Shown piece by piece: positions 36,830 through 49,249 of a stretch of DNA of 64,000 bases (within the stretch, counting starts at the first letter, position 1; every line of letters begins with the position of its first letter). The notes below the pieces were generated by a model that worked only from the letters and a program-made list of their open reading frames with translations, did not search any database and was not told the DNA's origin. The position numbers and the translations under genes are program-made. Source of the DNA: Paragordius varius (taxonomy: Eukaryota > Nematomorpha). The DNA lies in the NCBI GenBank assembly GCA_964247055.1, contig OZ176057.1, positions 3,100,001 to 3,164,000 on the forward strand, written 5' to 3'.

Positions 36830-38140
36830 GTATGACAGATTATTTTACATTACTTAGTCAATTGGCCTGATAAAAGCTATATATTATTTAAAAAATTACT
36901 TACCACCCTACGAGATTTAGCATTTTGCGTTTCTTTGAATTATAAATAATTTAAATTGGATATACCTTTTGTAAAATTATCTTAATTAACGTTAAAACCA
37001 AGATCAAAATTTTTGTTATAGCTTTCATAAATAACAGGCATTTAAACCAGTTTAGCACCCAAACAATTGAATCAATTATTATTTATCTATCTTAATAATG
37101 TTTATAGGAGGCTACACCAAATCAATTTTTTAGACATAACAAATATAAAATAAATAAAATATTTTATGTATAAAGGATCGAATTGAACTCAAGTACAATA
37201 AAATATACATGAATATTTATATAATAAAATCGTTTTCTCATTAAATTATCGGATCAAAATATTCGATAATTTTTAATATAGAAAATATTTATTATAGTTT
37301 ATAAAAAACTTTGATGTAAATTTTTGGAGTTTATTAATTTAAAACTATGCCCTAAATGGAATCAAAATGGTTATAAAGGGGCCAGGATTGTATTTTAAAA
37401 AGGGGGAAATATCACATATCTATGTGAAGATTCCTTATGTTCAATTTCGGCTTAAAACCTACAAAAATTTAAAAATTATTTCTTTACCGGTTTTCACAGG
37501 CAAAATTATTTTTACACGGCTTTCCTTGCTTTTTATAAAAGAATAAATTTATTTCGGTTAGGTTTACAACTAACTGAATAAAATTTGAATATATTTTTAA
37601 TAAGCATCTCAGTCATAATTTTGATATTTTATATCTTTAGGTGAATTTGATGCTGAAAAAGATACAGTACATAGATATTCAAATTGTGATTGATATGTTA
37701 TACGAAATGGAGGTTTATCGCAATATTTTTTATTAACAAACTTTTTTTTTATATACATTATCTGTTTAAAAGACAACTTGGTTAAGCGATGATGCATCTG
37801 TAGACCATGATAAATTCCAAGCCTGGGTCCGCCAAAATTTTGAAGATCATGATTTACATATCCTAATTAGCCAGTATGATATATTTTTACAAATAAAATA
37901 ATTTAAAAATGAGGCGAGTGTAATCTTCTAAATGAGTGTGTGTAAAAACAATATATTTTTTGTCGATTTTATACTTTCCCAATATTAACCATTCCTTCTA
38001 TGCACGATTTTTATTTACCCCATTCAAAATTATTTTAATTTGATACCATATATAAGAAGTGATTTATTGTTGATTTTTGGGAATCCTAAATCAATTGAAC
38101 ATCACAAAATGCTAATTTAAAAGAATAATGGTTATAATAT
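36830..38140. other. no gene confirmed; weak exon-like pieces
   Basis: A 60-codon frame at about 37340-37545 (GIKMVIKGPGLYFKKGEISH) and a splice-acceptor-like CTTTAG at 37640 followed by EFDAEKDTVHRYSNCD were considered as upstream exons of the metalloprotease. Neither has both splice sites in a compatible phase. Confidence 0.25.
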
Positions 38141-38148
38141 ATATATAT

Positions 38149-39280
38149 CACTAGTCGACAAATTTGGACATTTTTAAGCACCACCACTCAAACTATTTAA
38201 ATTATGACTAATTTCAGTGTTTTAAAACCGAATTTGAAAAAAAATTGATCCCGCCAATCAGAATTTTGAAATTTTATAGGTTTTTCAATTTTTCAAAAAC
38301 AAGAGAAAATCGAGAGAAAATTAAATATAACTTTATAATAAAATGTTATTATATTATAAACTTAATATCATTTAATAAAGCGTTTTAAACTCTATCTTTT
38401 GAATATAAATATGTCATTTAAATATCAGAGAGAAAAAAATAGTACGGACTCAAACGTCAAAATTTAGTCTTTTTTTTCAAGTAAATTTTTAACACATGTA
38501 AAAAATTTTTAAAAAAATACTAAAAAAGGCATTCTATGGTTTAAACCTTCGGCTTTCAGATAGGCAATATTTTTTTTTGTTAGATTTCGTTCTTTCGAGT
38601 ACTTATTAGACTTTTTCTCTTGAGTTTATAAAAAATCCTTTATTTATACCTAGTGGTACCTTATTTTTTTAAAATTATTGGTTGTTTTGTATTTTGAATT
38701 TCAGATGGATGTTGTGTAGCCACTTTTAGTAGAATTTACTGTTATGGGGTTGGACCATTTGTATTTACCTAATTTATATTCAATTTAATTGTAGAATTTA
38801 TCTAACTTTATTCTGTAAATTGGTTAATTTGACATGTCAATTTGCCACGATTTTGCTTGCAAGTCTCTCTTATCGGACTTTACGATTACTTATTGTTATC
38901 TTTGCCATATCTGGCATAATTATAGGATCGCTTGGGGGATATGCAGAGCTTGTGCAGCCGCCGATATCTATAACACTATACATAAGCCCCTTTTAGATTT
39001 TTAATACTTTGGCTCTTAGCTTGTTTAGTATCTTATTTAATGCCTAGAATTTGTTATCCATGCATGGAATATTACTTGTATCGACTTAATTGTTTGAATA
39101 TTTAAACATATGTACACCAGGAATGATTGTTATTTTTGAATTACATACAAATTTAAAAATTAAATTTTGGAAAAATCCTATTGGTTGCCTCAATTTTCTT
39201 TTTTGTTTTGGCCTTTCCATGCCATTAGGTATCAGAAAATGCAAAAATATTGGGGTGGTGCAAAACCTTGTTGAGCAGTG
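38149..39280. mobile_element. TIR element, family 4, copy C
   Basis: CACTAGTCGACAAATTTGGA at the left and CCTTGTTGAGCAGTG at the right, flanked on the right by (TA)n at 39281-39307. It is 1,132 bp, shares GAAAATGCAAAAATATTG near the right end with copies A and B, and has no transposase. The frame at 39090-39323 crosses the end and is not a gene. Confidence 0.65.
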
Positions 39281-39309
39281 TATATATATATATATATATA
39301 TATATATTG

Positions 39310-40112
39310 ATCAATACAAGTGATACTTTGCAAACTAAATTTGCGTGTGAGAATCAATTTTTTCAGATGTAGGCTGATTCAATTTCTATTATATTATATG
39401 ATCAATTATTAAGGTGTCGATCGTTGAGCCTATTTGAATTTATTATCTGATAATATGTCTGAGCTATTTGTTTGAATGCAATTGAAAATTCAATAATAGT
39501 CATAAGTTAGCCTCTGGTATAGCCCTATCACATGCAACATAACCCATCATAACAAAATACATCATAAGTGAGAAACGTACATTTTCTGAATTATTAAAAT
39601 CTTTTATCGAATAATCACTTTTGAAATGTTTCGATCAACATCAGATGTGTAAAAATTGGCTTTTTAAAAACAATATCAGAAAATCGCTTTTTAAGCATTT
39701 TTGAAAAGTGCATTTTATATTTAACATTTCGCTTCGGCACAAATCATTTTTTGATTATATATCCAAAACGTATACTGTAAAGATTTACCCAGAAAGAATA
39801 TTCACCTATGGTTAATACCCTAATTTTTTTAAATAATTTTAAACAACTTGATTAGCAACATCATTGACCAACCACACTCCCAGGACCACATTGAGGTTAA
39901 GAAATTTTGTCGCAAAATATTATTTAGTTTTATAATTCATACCATTTATTTCTGTGAAGTTTTTTTCAATAAAATGTATGTTTTTGCACAAACTGTAGAC
40001 GATTAACGGGCGCTGTAACATTGGATGGATATTTTTGTATATTCTATTTTTTCTTAATTTTGATTTTGATTATATCCGATATTTATACATTTGTCCGATA
40101 ATATTTTTAAAG
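39310..40112. other. no gene confirmed
   Basis: This stretch must contain part of the intron upstream of the first recognised metalloprotease exon. A short GC-richer piece at 39858-39897 sits between AG and GT, but its frame does not fit the next exon. Confidence 0.3.
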
Positions 40113-43100
40113 TTGGAGGTATTACAGTTGAAAACGATTTATGTCAACCCGGGAGTGTCATGTTAATTAAAGATTATGGATTCATAGATGCATATTCCAT
40201 TGCCCATGAAATTGGACACAAGTATCATTTTAAGCGGGCTTTTTAATTTTAACAAATAATTTAATTATTAATTCTATATTTATTTTTTTTATTTTGGTCA
40301 ATGACAATTTGTTAAAACGTTGGCTTTTTATTATTATAATCGCCATGATCGAAATTAATGGGTATCAGATAAGTTGAAATATTATTCATTAACTACTCAT
40401 ATAATTTTCTCAATATATTTATAAAAATGGAAAATCCTGGCTTTGTGATCTGATTCCAGAAAACCGGAAGACTTATTCATATCCAAATATTGTAAAAATA
40501 TAATCATCAATGAATGGCCCGACAATAGCTTCTTTTTTGAATTAGGTCCCCAGTTCGGGCCCAACCCGTGTAAAAAACGGGTTTTAAACAGTCCACAAAA
40601 ATCGTGTCTTTGAGAAAATTTTCCGGAAAAAATGTTGGACCATTCGTTTCATATATGATTTTTTTCACTTATTTTTGATTGCGCCGAACATAGTCGGCTT
40701 GCTTTTTTAATTTAGGCCCTCTTTTTACCCACTCCTCCCGTAAAATGCCATTTTTTCAATGGAATTAATTCCACAAAAATAATTTTTTGAATCTATTTTT
40801 CGGATATAAGACCAAAAAATTCAATGATGATATCAGGTATTCCCTGTTAAAAGGCAAAATTTTTAGTCAAGCGTTTCTTTGATGATAGCTGCTGGGTAAG
40901 GAGATACTCGCTAAATGCGCCATCCTATCGAATTAGCGTGCCTTTGGGGATAAATTTCAGAAAACCTATCAGGCCATATGAGTTCAATAAGTGCTTAAAA
41001 TATTACCCCTAACAAGGCAAAAATTTAGGTGGTGTGGTTAAATATTAGCCTTTAACTAGGCCCTTCACTCCCTGAAAAATGCGCCACCATAGAATTTTTT
41101 AGTTTTGAGGCAATTTTTCCAAAAACTAATGAGAGCATATGGAATCCTCATGATTCCGGTCCGTAAAAAGGCAAAAATTTTAATCTAGCGCTTTTTTTGT
41201 ATCAGCCTCTGGGTGGAGAGCTACCCGGCCAAAACTGCGCCACCATATCGAAATTGCGTTGTTTAGGAGTTTTTCCGAAAACTTATCAGGCCAAATAAGT
41301 TTTAAAATGGCCTGAAATATTACCCGTAGAAAAAATTTAAGACGAGCAGTTTTAAAATAGCCCTTATTAGGTTCTTTACGCCCTAAAGCGCTAATAGAAC
41401 TATTATTTAGTTTTGAAGCCATTGTTCCAACTATTAAGAACAAATATGAAATAAATGATGATTCCAGGTTTTCTGTTATAAAGGCAAAAACTTTTCTCGA
41501 ACCTCTTTTTATATTGGCTTCTGGGTAGGGGGTTACCAGGGTAAAATTGCGTCACCACATCGACACAGCATGCCTTCAGAAATTTTATCAGGTCATAAAA
41601 GTTCAATAAGGGCTTGAAATATTACCCGTGAAAAAGGCAAAAATTAAGTAGAGCGTTATTAATTACCCCTTAATTTGTCCCTTGCCCTAAAAAATGCGCC
41701 ACCATAGAATGAATTTTTGGTTTGAGGCAATTTTTCGAAAAGCCAGATCATATGAAATTAAATATGATTCCAGGCATTCCCCGAATTAAGGCAAAAATTT
41801 AATCGAACGTTTTATTGTTTCGCCCCTGGTTAGGGGACTACCCGCGTAAAACCACATCACCATATCGATACAGCATGCTTTTGGAGCCATTCAGAAGCAA
41901 ATATTTTGCCCAACGCTTTTTTTATACCTGGCCCAGAAATTGCGTTGTTTTGCGTACCGAAAACTTATAAAGCCATTAAGCTCATTAAAACCCTGAAATA
42001 TTACCCGCAACTAGGTAAAAAAAGTCAGGCGTTTTTTATTAGCCGTTATTTGCCTTTATGCACTAAGAATACGCCATCATATAACGATTTAGTGTTGAGG
42101 TGTTTTTTTGAAAAACCCATAAGACGATGGCATCAAAGATGATTCCAAATATTTGCCTTATAAACACAAATTAAACTTAGCGCTTTTTCCATATAGGTCT
42201 ATGGGTAGGGCTCTACCCGTTACTGAGACGCCATAGAAAAATAGCGTGGTTTTGGAGACATTCATAAAAACTTTAGAAGCCCTATGAGTTGACTTAAACA
42301 CATTTCTTGTTAATTTGTATAATATCATTCTTACCTTCAAAAAGAAACCACAAATAATTTATTTTTTATATTCCTTGTTCCCAGTAGTGTGAACATTATA
42401 AAATAAAACTTTTAACCATGATTTCGTAAAACGAAAATCTTAAAATAATTCCAATGATAGTTAAATATAAACTGTAATAAGGGACAGTTTAAATATGGTT
42501 TCGAGTGAGCCTATACAAAAACCTATAAAAGAATAATAAAAAACATTTTTTTATTGAATATATTTTTTACTTTTATCTCCATTACCTCTATTTATTGCAA
42601 ATTATTAAAAATAATTATCGGTGAAACTACGTCACAGCGAAGCGTGACAGGGCCAGCTAGTAATAAATATAAAACTACAATAACTTACAAACAAAGGGCA
42701 AAAAATAATTTAATGGATCAAAACAACAGGACTAATTAAATATTATTCATATTCAAATAACAAAATATTAAAACATAAAATCATTTTTTTCAAACGAGAG
42801 CCATACTTTTTTAACGAATTTTTACTCCATAAACTATTTATGAAATATATACATTAGGCACAATTATACTTGCTTATTAACATTATTATTGATTTGATTT
42901 ACAATAGCGTATATTATAGTTTTTGTCCCTTATCAAATAAACAAAGTAAAGTAAAATGGGAAAGATTCTTTTTTTAACATTTCGTTGTTTTTTTAATCAC
43001 TACTGTGTAGCCATTTAAGCAAATATAATTTAAATGGCATAAATACTGTATTGAATATGTTAATTACAAATTCCTTCTGCAATCCAAAAGGATAAATTGG

Positions 43101-44776
43101 ATTTATAAATAATCAAGATTTGAAAATATATGGTGTTTGTTGTTATATTTTTACATTGGTCAGTATAATTTAAATTTTTACTATTTTCCCGTTGTCGGCT
43201 TAATGAGTGCGCCTGGAATAATTCCAATTGCATATAACCGTTTGATAAACGACAATACCATGCAGGTCATACTATTTGAATCACATTTAAAAGCTTCATT
43301 TATCTTAAATGTTAAATTTATTCAATTTATATATATGTTAGATTTGGATGCCCTCATGATCAAAGTGTTGAAGAGTGCAATGGCACAGAAACAAGAGGGA
43401 TTATGCATTACGATTCAGTGGGTCATCAATTAAAGCGTTGGTCTTCGTGTTCAGAACAAGCAATTAGACAATTTGTTGAGTATATAATTTTATGTAAATG
43501 AGATTTTCCAGACTTAAATAATATCCCCATCCCCGTCGATAAGTGATAAAAAAATAAATCAAACAAACATAAAATAAGTTTTATCTTCATTGTCCGTAAT
43601 CTTTTTACTAAAATTTACTAAGATGTTTGATCTTTGTATAAAAAAATATTTTGTTTAACAATAACAAACCGAAAAAATCGAACCGTATTTTAACAATTAT
43701 CAGATTTTATATATTATATGTAATTTTTGTTACGGGTCAGCTCAAGTGCAAGTAATTGTGTTCGAAACGAACCAATAATCGATCTCTATTCATCAACACA
43801 ACTTCCTGGTTACGCCCTTGAACATGGCCTATGTCAAACGCCAGGCTATAATCCTGACGGGAAAATTGTCCATACGGTTGGTTTTATACTTAAATATTTA
43901 TAATATTTGTAAATAAATTAAAAATTATGTTACCAATATTATACAGGAATCCAATTGTACCTACCTTATGTGCCAATACAATGAAACGTCAAATTACATT
44001 GCCAATTTCCATCCATGGAATGGAACGCCTTGCATTCGGAGAGGACAAAATCATACTCTTAGTGAGCCCGAAAGAAAAACTCAGGTTACACAGTATTTCA
44101 TGCCATATTTACATAGCATATGTCGGATCCATGGTTATTCAAATAGCCCTTTTATTAAATATATCTCTTTTTTTGTTTGATCTAGGTCTGTCATAATGGG
44201 AGATGTCGTTATCTATCTAACCTTGTTCGCGAACTCAATATGGGATGGACACCGTGGTCGGGCTGGAGTGAATGTAGAAATGGAAAAAAGTTTAGAGAAC
44301 GTCGGTGTGGAAGCATAGAGTATAAACCATTGTTTTGCATAATTTTTTTAATTCTAGAAGAGTACTGGAAATATTGAACTGATAAAAAGTAGTGCCTACT
44401 TTTTAAATCACTCTTCTTAACATTGTTTGTTAAATATTTAAAAAAATATTTTTGACGGCTTAACCGACATATACAGTCGTGTAGGATACTAATGTAATTC
44501 TAGAAGGGATTTGGAAGATTTCGTTAATTTACCTAAAATTTAAGTAAGCGTCTGGAACAGTTAAACCATAAATTATTTGATTTCCCTTATTCTTATGTGA
44601 ATGCATAATATACATACATGAACAGTACTGGGCGCTAAATTCAAAAATGGGTTTATATTGAATTATTCATCTCACATTATTAATATATTCTGACAGTATA
44701 TAAAAAATATAATGTTAATTATTTTTTCAGATTCGATTTTTGCACGGGAGATTTCGTAACTACAGTATCGTGTTAA
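40113..44776 (+). CDS. ADAMTS-like M12B zinc metalloprotease, last six exons
   Basis: Exons 40113-40221, 43342-43479, 43741-43876, 43947-44084, 44186-44319 and 44731-44776 (stop TAA) join with GT-AG borders and consistent phases to about 232 residues. The zinc site HEIGHKFGCPHD fits HExxHxxGxxHD and is split by intron 1 after HEIGH. GIMHYDSV is the Met-turn. A Cys-rich, disintegrin-like part follows (SNCVRNEPI, LEHGLCQTPGY, ESNCTYLMCQ, NGTPC). It ends with one thrombospondin type 1 repeat (WTPWSGWSEC, FRERRC, FCTGDFVTTVSC). The family cleaves extracellular matrix; short forms are common in arthropod saliva. The signal, propeptide and start of the catalytic domain were not found, so the gene extends upstream. 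An active, secreted enzyme is inferred from intact catalytic residues. Confidence 0.88.
40410..42660 (+). mobile_element. non-autonomous Helitron, copy 3, in metalloprotease intron
   Basis: The 5' end is TCAATATATTTATAAAAATGG at 40410. The 3' end is the hairpin GTCACAGCGAAGCGTGAC (42631-42648), eight bases, then CTAG at 42657-42660 followed by T, a textbook Helitron terminus. It is 2,251 bp and makes up most of the 3,120-bp intron. The interior is tandem units as in copies 1 and 2, with no coding capacity. The short frames at 41180, 41403, 41906 and 42158 are repeat shadows. Confidence 0.88.
43137..43320 (+). other. exon-like open frame inside metalloprotease intron
   Basis: Between the Helitron and the next exon a frame reads VVGLMSAPGIIPIAYNRLIN and continues NDNTMQVILFESHLKA. 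The codon use is less AT-biased than surrounding frames. It is not needed to join the flanking exons and has no clear splice sites, so it may be an unrecognised remnant. Confidence 0.25.
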
Positions 44777-44898
44777 AGGATGTAACAATATACCAATATA
44801 TTCTCCATATGTACCAATCAAAATCCATATGATTTTAGATTATTAATTGCCTATTATATGTGTTTTTCATTTCTGATTTATTTCAGTTATTTACCAAT

Positions 44899-44904
44899 AA
44901 TAAA
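44899..44904 (+). terminator. polyadenylation signal of the metalloprotease gene
   Basis: AATAAA, 123 bases past the TAA stop. Confidence 0.5.
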
Positions 44905-45458
44905 GTTTTAATGAAAATTGTTATTTAGCATATCTGATAAATTGAATTTGGGAGGCGCTGACCTTTTGGGGTGTTAAAAATTTAAGCCAGTCTATGAAAG
45001 CTTATAATATTTACCAAATAAACATTATGTAATTTTTTTACTATGCCAAACGACTTTTAAAAGTTGGTTGAAGCAGGGATTAAATACGGAATCATTTAAA
45101 GATTAGATTTGGCCTAGAGTCTTTGATCACATTTATGGTTTAACAATAACCATAATTTTAGGTAAAATATATATGGCAAAGGAATGATTCTTAAAAAATA
45201 TAAAATATAAAGTTTTTTCTACTGTTAATTTAATAAAGTGATATCGATTAATTATTTTGTGGAAAAAGAGGTGCGAAGCTATTTAATTTACAAGATATTG
45301 TTAAACATTTTTTTGGTATTATAAAAAGGATTATTATTTTTCTAAGCGTTAAATTATTTTTATATTTTGAAGTTTTATGAATATTTACCATCAAATTATG
45401 TCAAATAATGTTTAATTTTATCTTATTTTTTACCTCTACCATCATGCTTCAAAAAACA

Positions 45459-47138
45459 TATACCATCGCACTTCAAGATTGTCCTTGAAAACTTCAAGTT
45501 AATCCTTGAACATTTCAAGTTGGTTCTTGGTCCTTTAATTTTTTGTTTTTTTATTAATCATATCCTTTATATTCAGCTATTATCAATTTTAATTTATTTG
45601 CTTTATTTAACATAAAATTCACTACAAAATTAAAATGTAATAGATTTTGACGCGCCATTAAAAAATAGATATTTTTCTGGGTTATAAAATTTTTTTATTA
45701 AAATCCTTCCTCTATATATTTATAAAAATGGAAAATGCTGGCTTTGTGATCAGTTTACGAAAAACCGATAGACCCATTCAAATCCAAACATCGAAAAAAT
45801 ATAATCATTAATGAATGCCCCAACAATAGCTTCGCCCTTTTTTGAAATAGACCCCCGGTTCGCCCCCCCCCCCCCCCCCCGTGTGATAAACGGGTTTTAT
45901 TGATAACACAAGTCCACAAAAATCGTGTCTTTGAGACAATTTTCCGGAGAACGTGTTAAACCATTCAATTTCAAATATGATTTTCGTTTACTTATTTTCG
46001 ATTGCGCCGAACATAGTAGGCTAGCTTTTTTGATTCAAGCCCTCTTATTACCCGCTCTCCCCGTAAAATGTCACCTATTTTTCGATTTTTCGCCTTAGGT
46101 ATGAGACCGTAAAAATTCAATAAAGATTCCACGTATTCCCTGTTAAAAGGCAAAAATTTTAGTCAAGCGTTTCTTGGATGATAGCTGTTGGGTAAGGAGC
46201 TACCCGCTAAAAACTGATTTCTCATGTAACTTTGTGATCTGTTTCCGGAAAACCGGTGAACGCAATCAAATCCAAATATCGAAAAAATATAATCATAAAT
46301 AAATGCCCCGACAATAGCTTCGCCCGTTTTTGGAATTAGGTCCCCAGTTCGGGCCCACCCCGTGTGAAAAATGGGTTAAGTCAATTTTTCGGAGAACGTG
46401 TTGGACCATTCAATTTCAAACATGATTTTGGTTTACTTATTTTCGATTGCGCCAAACTTAGTCGTTCACTTTTTTGATTTGGGCCCTCTTTTTACCCGCT
46501 ACCCCCGTAAAATGCCATTTTTTTAAAAAAAAAAGTCCACAAAAATAATTTTTTAAATCTATTTTTCGCCCAAGGTATGAGCCGTACAAACCTAATGAGC
46601 GTCCACGTATATCTGTTAAAAGGCAAAAATTTTAGTTAGGCTTTTCTTTGATGATAGCTGCTGGGTAAGGAGCTACCCGCTAAGAACTGATCCGATTTGT
46701 GATCTGTTTCCGGAAAACCGGTAGACCCATTCAAATCCAAATATCGAAAAAATATAATCAATAATGAATGCCCCCCCCAACAATAGCTTCGCCCTTTTTT
46801 TAAATTAGGCCGCCAGTTCGGGTTGAGACAATTTCCCGGAAAACGTGATGGACTTCAATTTCAAATAATAACAAATAACTCCAAAACAATAAAGTGGTTT
46901 TGAAAAAAATATCTTTCAAATGAATATATTATAAATAAGAAAATTAGGTTAAAAAATAATAAAAAAATAAATACATGCAAAATTATGGTTAAATTACTTA
47001 AATATTTTATGGACCAACTTGAAATGTCTAAAGACCGATTTGACGTGTTCAAGGAATAACTTAAGAGGTCAAGGATCAAGAAGTTTTCAAGGATTAACTA
47101 GAAGTGTTCAACGACACTCTTAGTGAGCAAATGGTATA
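45459..47138. mobile_element. MITE, family 1, interrupted by a Helitron
   Basis: The left arm TATACCATCGCACTTCAAGA... runs to 45710. The right arm resumes near 46868 and ends GTGAGCAAATGGTATA at 47138. The two halves match the order of the uninterrupted copies at 5664 and 61047. The minus-strand frame at 46861-47079 is in the right arm and is not a gene. Confidence 0.7.
45711..46866 (+). mobile_element. Helitron 5' part with tandem copies, truncated
   Basis: Starts TCTATATATTTATAAAAATGG, a good Helitron 5' terminus. The first ~500 bases match copy 3. Near 46220 and again near 46690 the sequence jumps from CTACCCGCTAA(A/G)AACTGAT back to TTTGTGATCTGTTTCCGG, giving two further partial copies of the 5' part in tandem. 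The 3' hairpin and CTAG are missing. A run of 18 C lies at about 45857-45880. Confidence 0.7.
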
Positions 47139-47389
47139 TATTGTTAAGTAAAGAATAAATATGGAAGTATTAATATAAAAAATATTTTAATGTCAATTTC
47201 GACCATTCAATTTAAAAGTTACCAGTATTATTTTACTCTAGATTTACCCTGTATTGAAAATCGAATGAATCTTATAAAAAATGTATATTCTAATAGGAAA
47301 ATGTATCAGGATTATAATAGTGCTTTTGTGTTTATTAAACTAACAATTTTTTATCATAAATTTATGGAATGAATATTTTAATCAATAAT

Positions 47390-47880
47390 CTGAAGTGATG
47401 AAATGTTTAGCATTATCAAATAATATATAAAAAGTTTTTTTATTATGTGTAATAGCGTTTTTATACCGTTTCCACCATGCCTTAAAAAAGAATAAAAAGT
47501 ATGCATTCATTAAAAAATATTTTTTTATGTCAAAATTTAGCATATATTTATAAATTTTAACGCGCATCCCGGAATTATTACGTTTATTGGAAAAAACTCC
47601 ATTTTAGAGCGAAACAATTTAGGACTTTCGGAGCCTAAATCAAAAATTAAAATATTTTAAAAATATAGTTTTTCTTTTTATAGGTTTTATGATTAATTTT
47701 AGTGATATTTTTGGAATAATGCATTTTCATCATAAATTTTCCATTATTAATACGTAGCATCCAAAATTTAAAGAACTTTCTTATATCACTCGTAACGGCC
47801 AAAACCAAAAGCAGCATAATAATCCTGATACATTTCCCTAGAATATATATATTTCAACAACTTATTTTTTTGTCGAGACA
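47390..47880. repeat. single arm of the fold-back family
   Basis: Matches the right arm of the element at 3083-4155: ATGTCAAAATTTAGCATATA, CATTTTAGAGCGAAACAATT, TTAGTGATATTTTTGGAAT, then AAGCAGCATAATAATCCTGA and a TATATATTTCA end. The left arm is absent or unrecognisable. Confidence 0.55.
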
Positions 47881-47884
47881 GTGT

Positions 47885-49245
47885 TTATAATATAAACTTT
47901 TTGAAATGTAAGTTTGTAATATTTGGTGTATAATTATTATTATTATCATAATATACTATATTAAAACTTCGGTTCAAATTTCTAAAAATCCCAGACTTAT
48001 GTGGATATTTATAAAAAAATTACTGAAAAAACGGTTCCGATTCGAATTTGCTATCCTAACATAAATTATATAAATAAGTCGAAATATCTAAATAAAGTTT
48101 GGTTTAATTCCATATTATATTATTTCAACGCCATTATTATACTACAACATTTTTGCAAAATATGTTTATTAAATTTAAAAATAATTAATAATATTTAAAT
48201 CTCATCTAACATTAACACTTAGATACAACGCATTCATTTCGTTCCTTCGATTCATTGGGGTAGTTGGATACCCCGGTCCTTTTTAAAAAAAATAATTTAA
48301 AAAATATGGAAGGAATTAAACCATAACAAAAATTTGCACATATATAACATTAATTAACCAAAATATATAAAAAAGTTGCATCAAAAATCTTTGATATTAC
48401 TTATTTTAAGGTAAAAAGGTAATTTAGTCAACCTGACATGTGTGCATTAGCTAATTTGTAAAATAATATAAAATAAACCACTTTTTATGTTTCTATCAAT
48501 GTAAGATGTGATTTAAATGAAACATTAACTTGGCTTTAAAATAATGTGACCAGATAGTCTGTTTTTCGCAGTACAGTACTGGGTTTTCAGAAAAAAACTG
48601 CGCCTGTACTGCGTCCACTTTGTATTGCTTTTTGAAATTAAAAAAAATTAATTTTTTACATTTATATAAAAATTACCTTTTATTTATTCAAAAAATTATT
48701 TTAGAATTTAATAAAGTATCCTCTGTAAAAATAACTCCATAATTTATAAAGAAATGGTTTATTTTGCTGTAAAAAACTAAGATTGGCCTATTTTTAATTG
48801 GTTAATATTATTTTTTGCTTGAAATATACATAAAACTTAGGATTGCAGCCTTTCGATCAGTGGCGAAACTATAAATCTCGGACTCCACATCGTAAGATTC
48901 AGGCTAATTGCTTCCGCAAAAAAGGTGCCACAAAATTTAAAATTAACAATTAATTTATGATATTTTAATAAATGTTTGATCAAGTTTAGAAAGTTCATTT
49001 TTTGTTATAATTATCAAACGAATTATATAGAAAATTGTTATTCCCGTATCATATTATATAAAATTTATTATATATGGATGATTTCGAAACCTTTTTTCCG
49101 TATTAAAAAATTAAGAGTTTTTTTACACTTTTAACACTCATTAGGTGGGAGGTAGGATATTTCTTAATTTTTTTTCTTTAATTTAATGGTTGGTTTGCTT
49201 GCAAAAATTGGTTAATTTTTATAAAAAAACAATTTAGTTTGAAAA
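47885..49245. other. intergenic, nothing confirmed
   Basis: AT-rich with a lysine/isoleucine/asparagine-rich frame at 48001-48198 that looks like compositional noise. Possible transposon ends (CAGTGGCGAAACTA at 48859) have no partner. Confidence 0.35.
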
Positions 49246-49249
49246 CGAA

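Noticed and set aside
37340-37690. Upstream exons of the metalloprotease
   Set aside because: Frames look weakly coding, but no pair of splice sites gives a compatible phase and no reprolysin motif is visible.
44320-44357. A 38-base intron followed by a short EYWKY terminal exon in the metalloprotease
   Set aside because: The same donor joins in phase to the exon at 44731, which completes a recognisable thrombospondin repeat (FCTGDFVTTVSC), a better solution.
48540-48900. hAT-like ends (CAGTGGCGAAACTA and nearby)
   Set aside because: No inverted partner or target duplication could be found.
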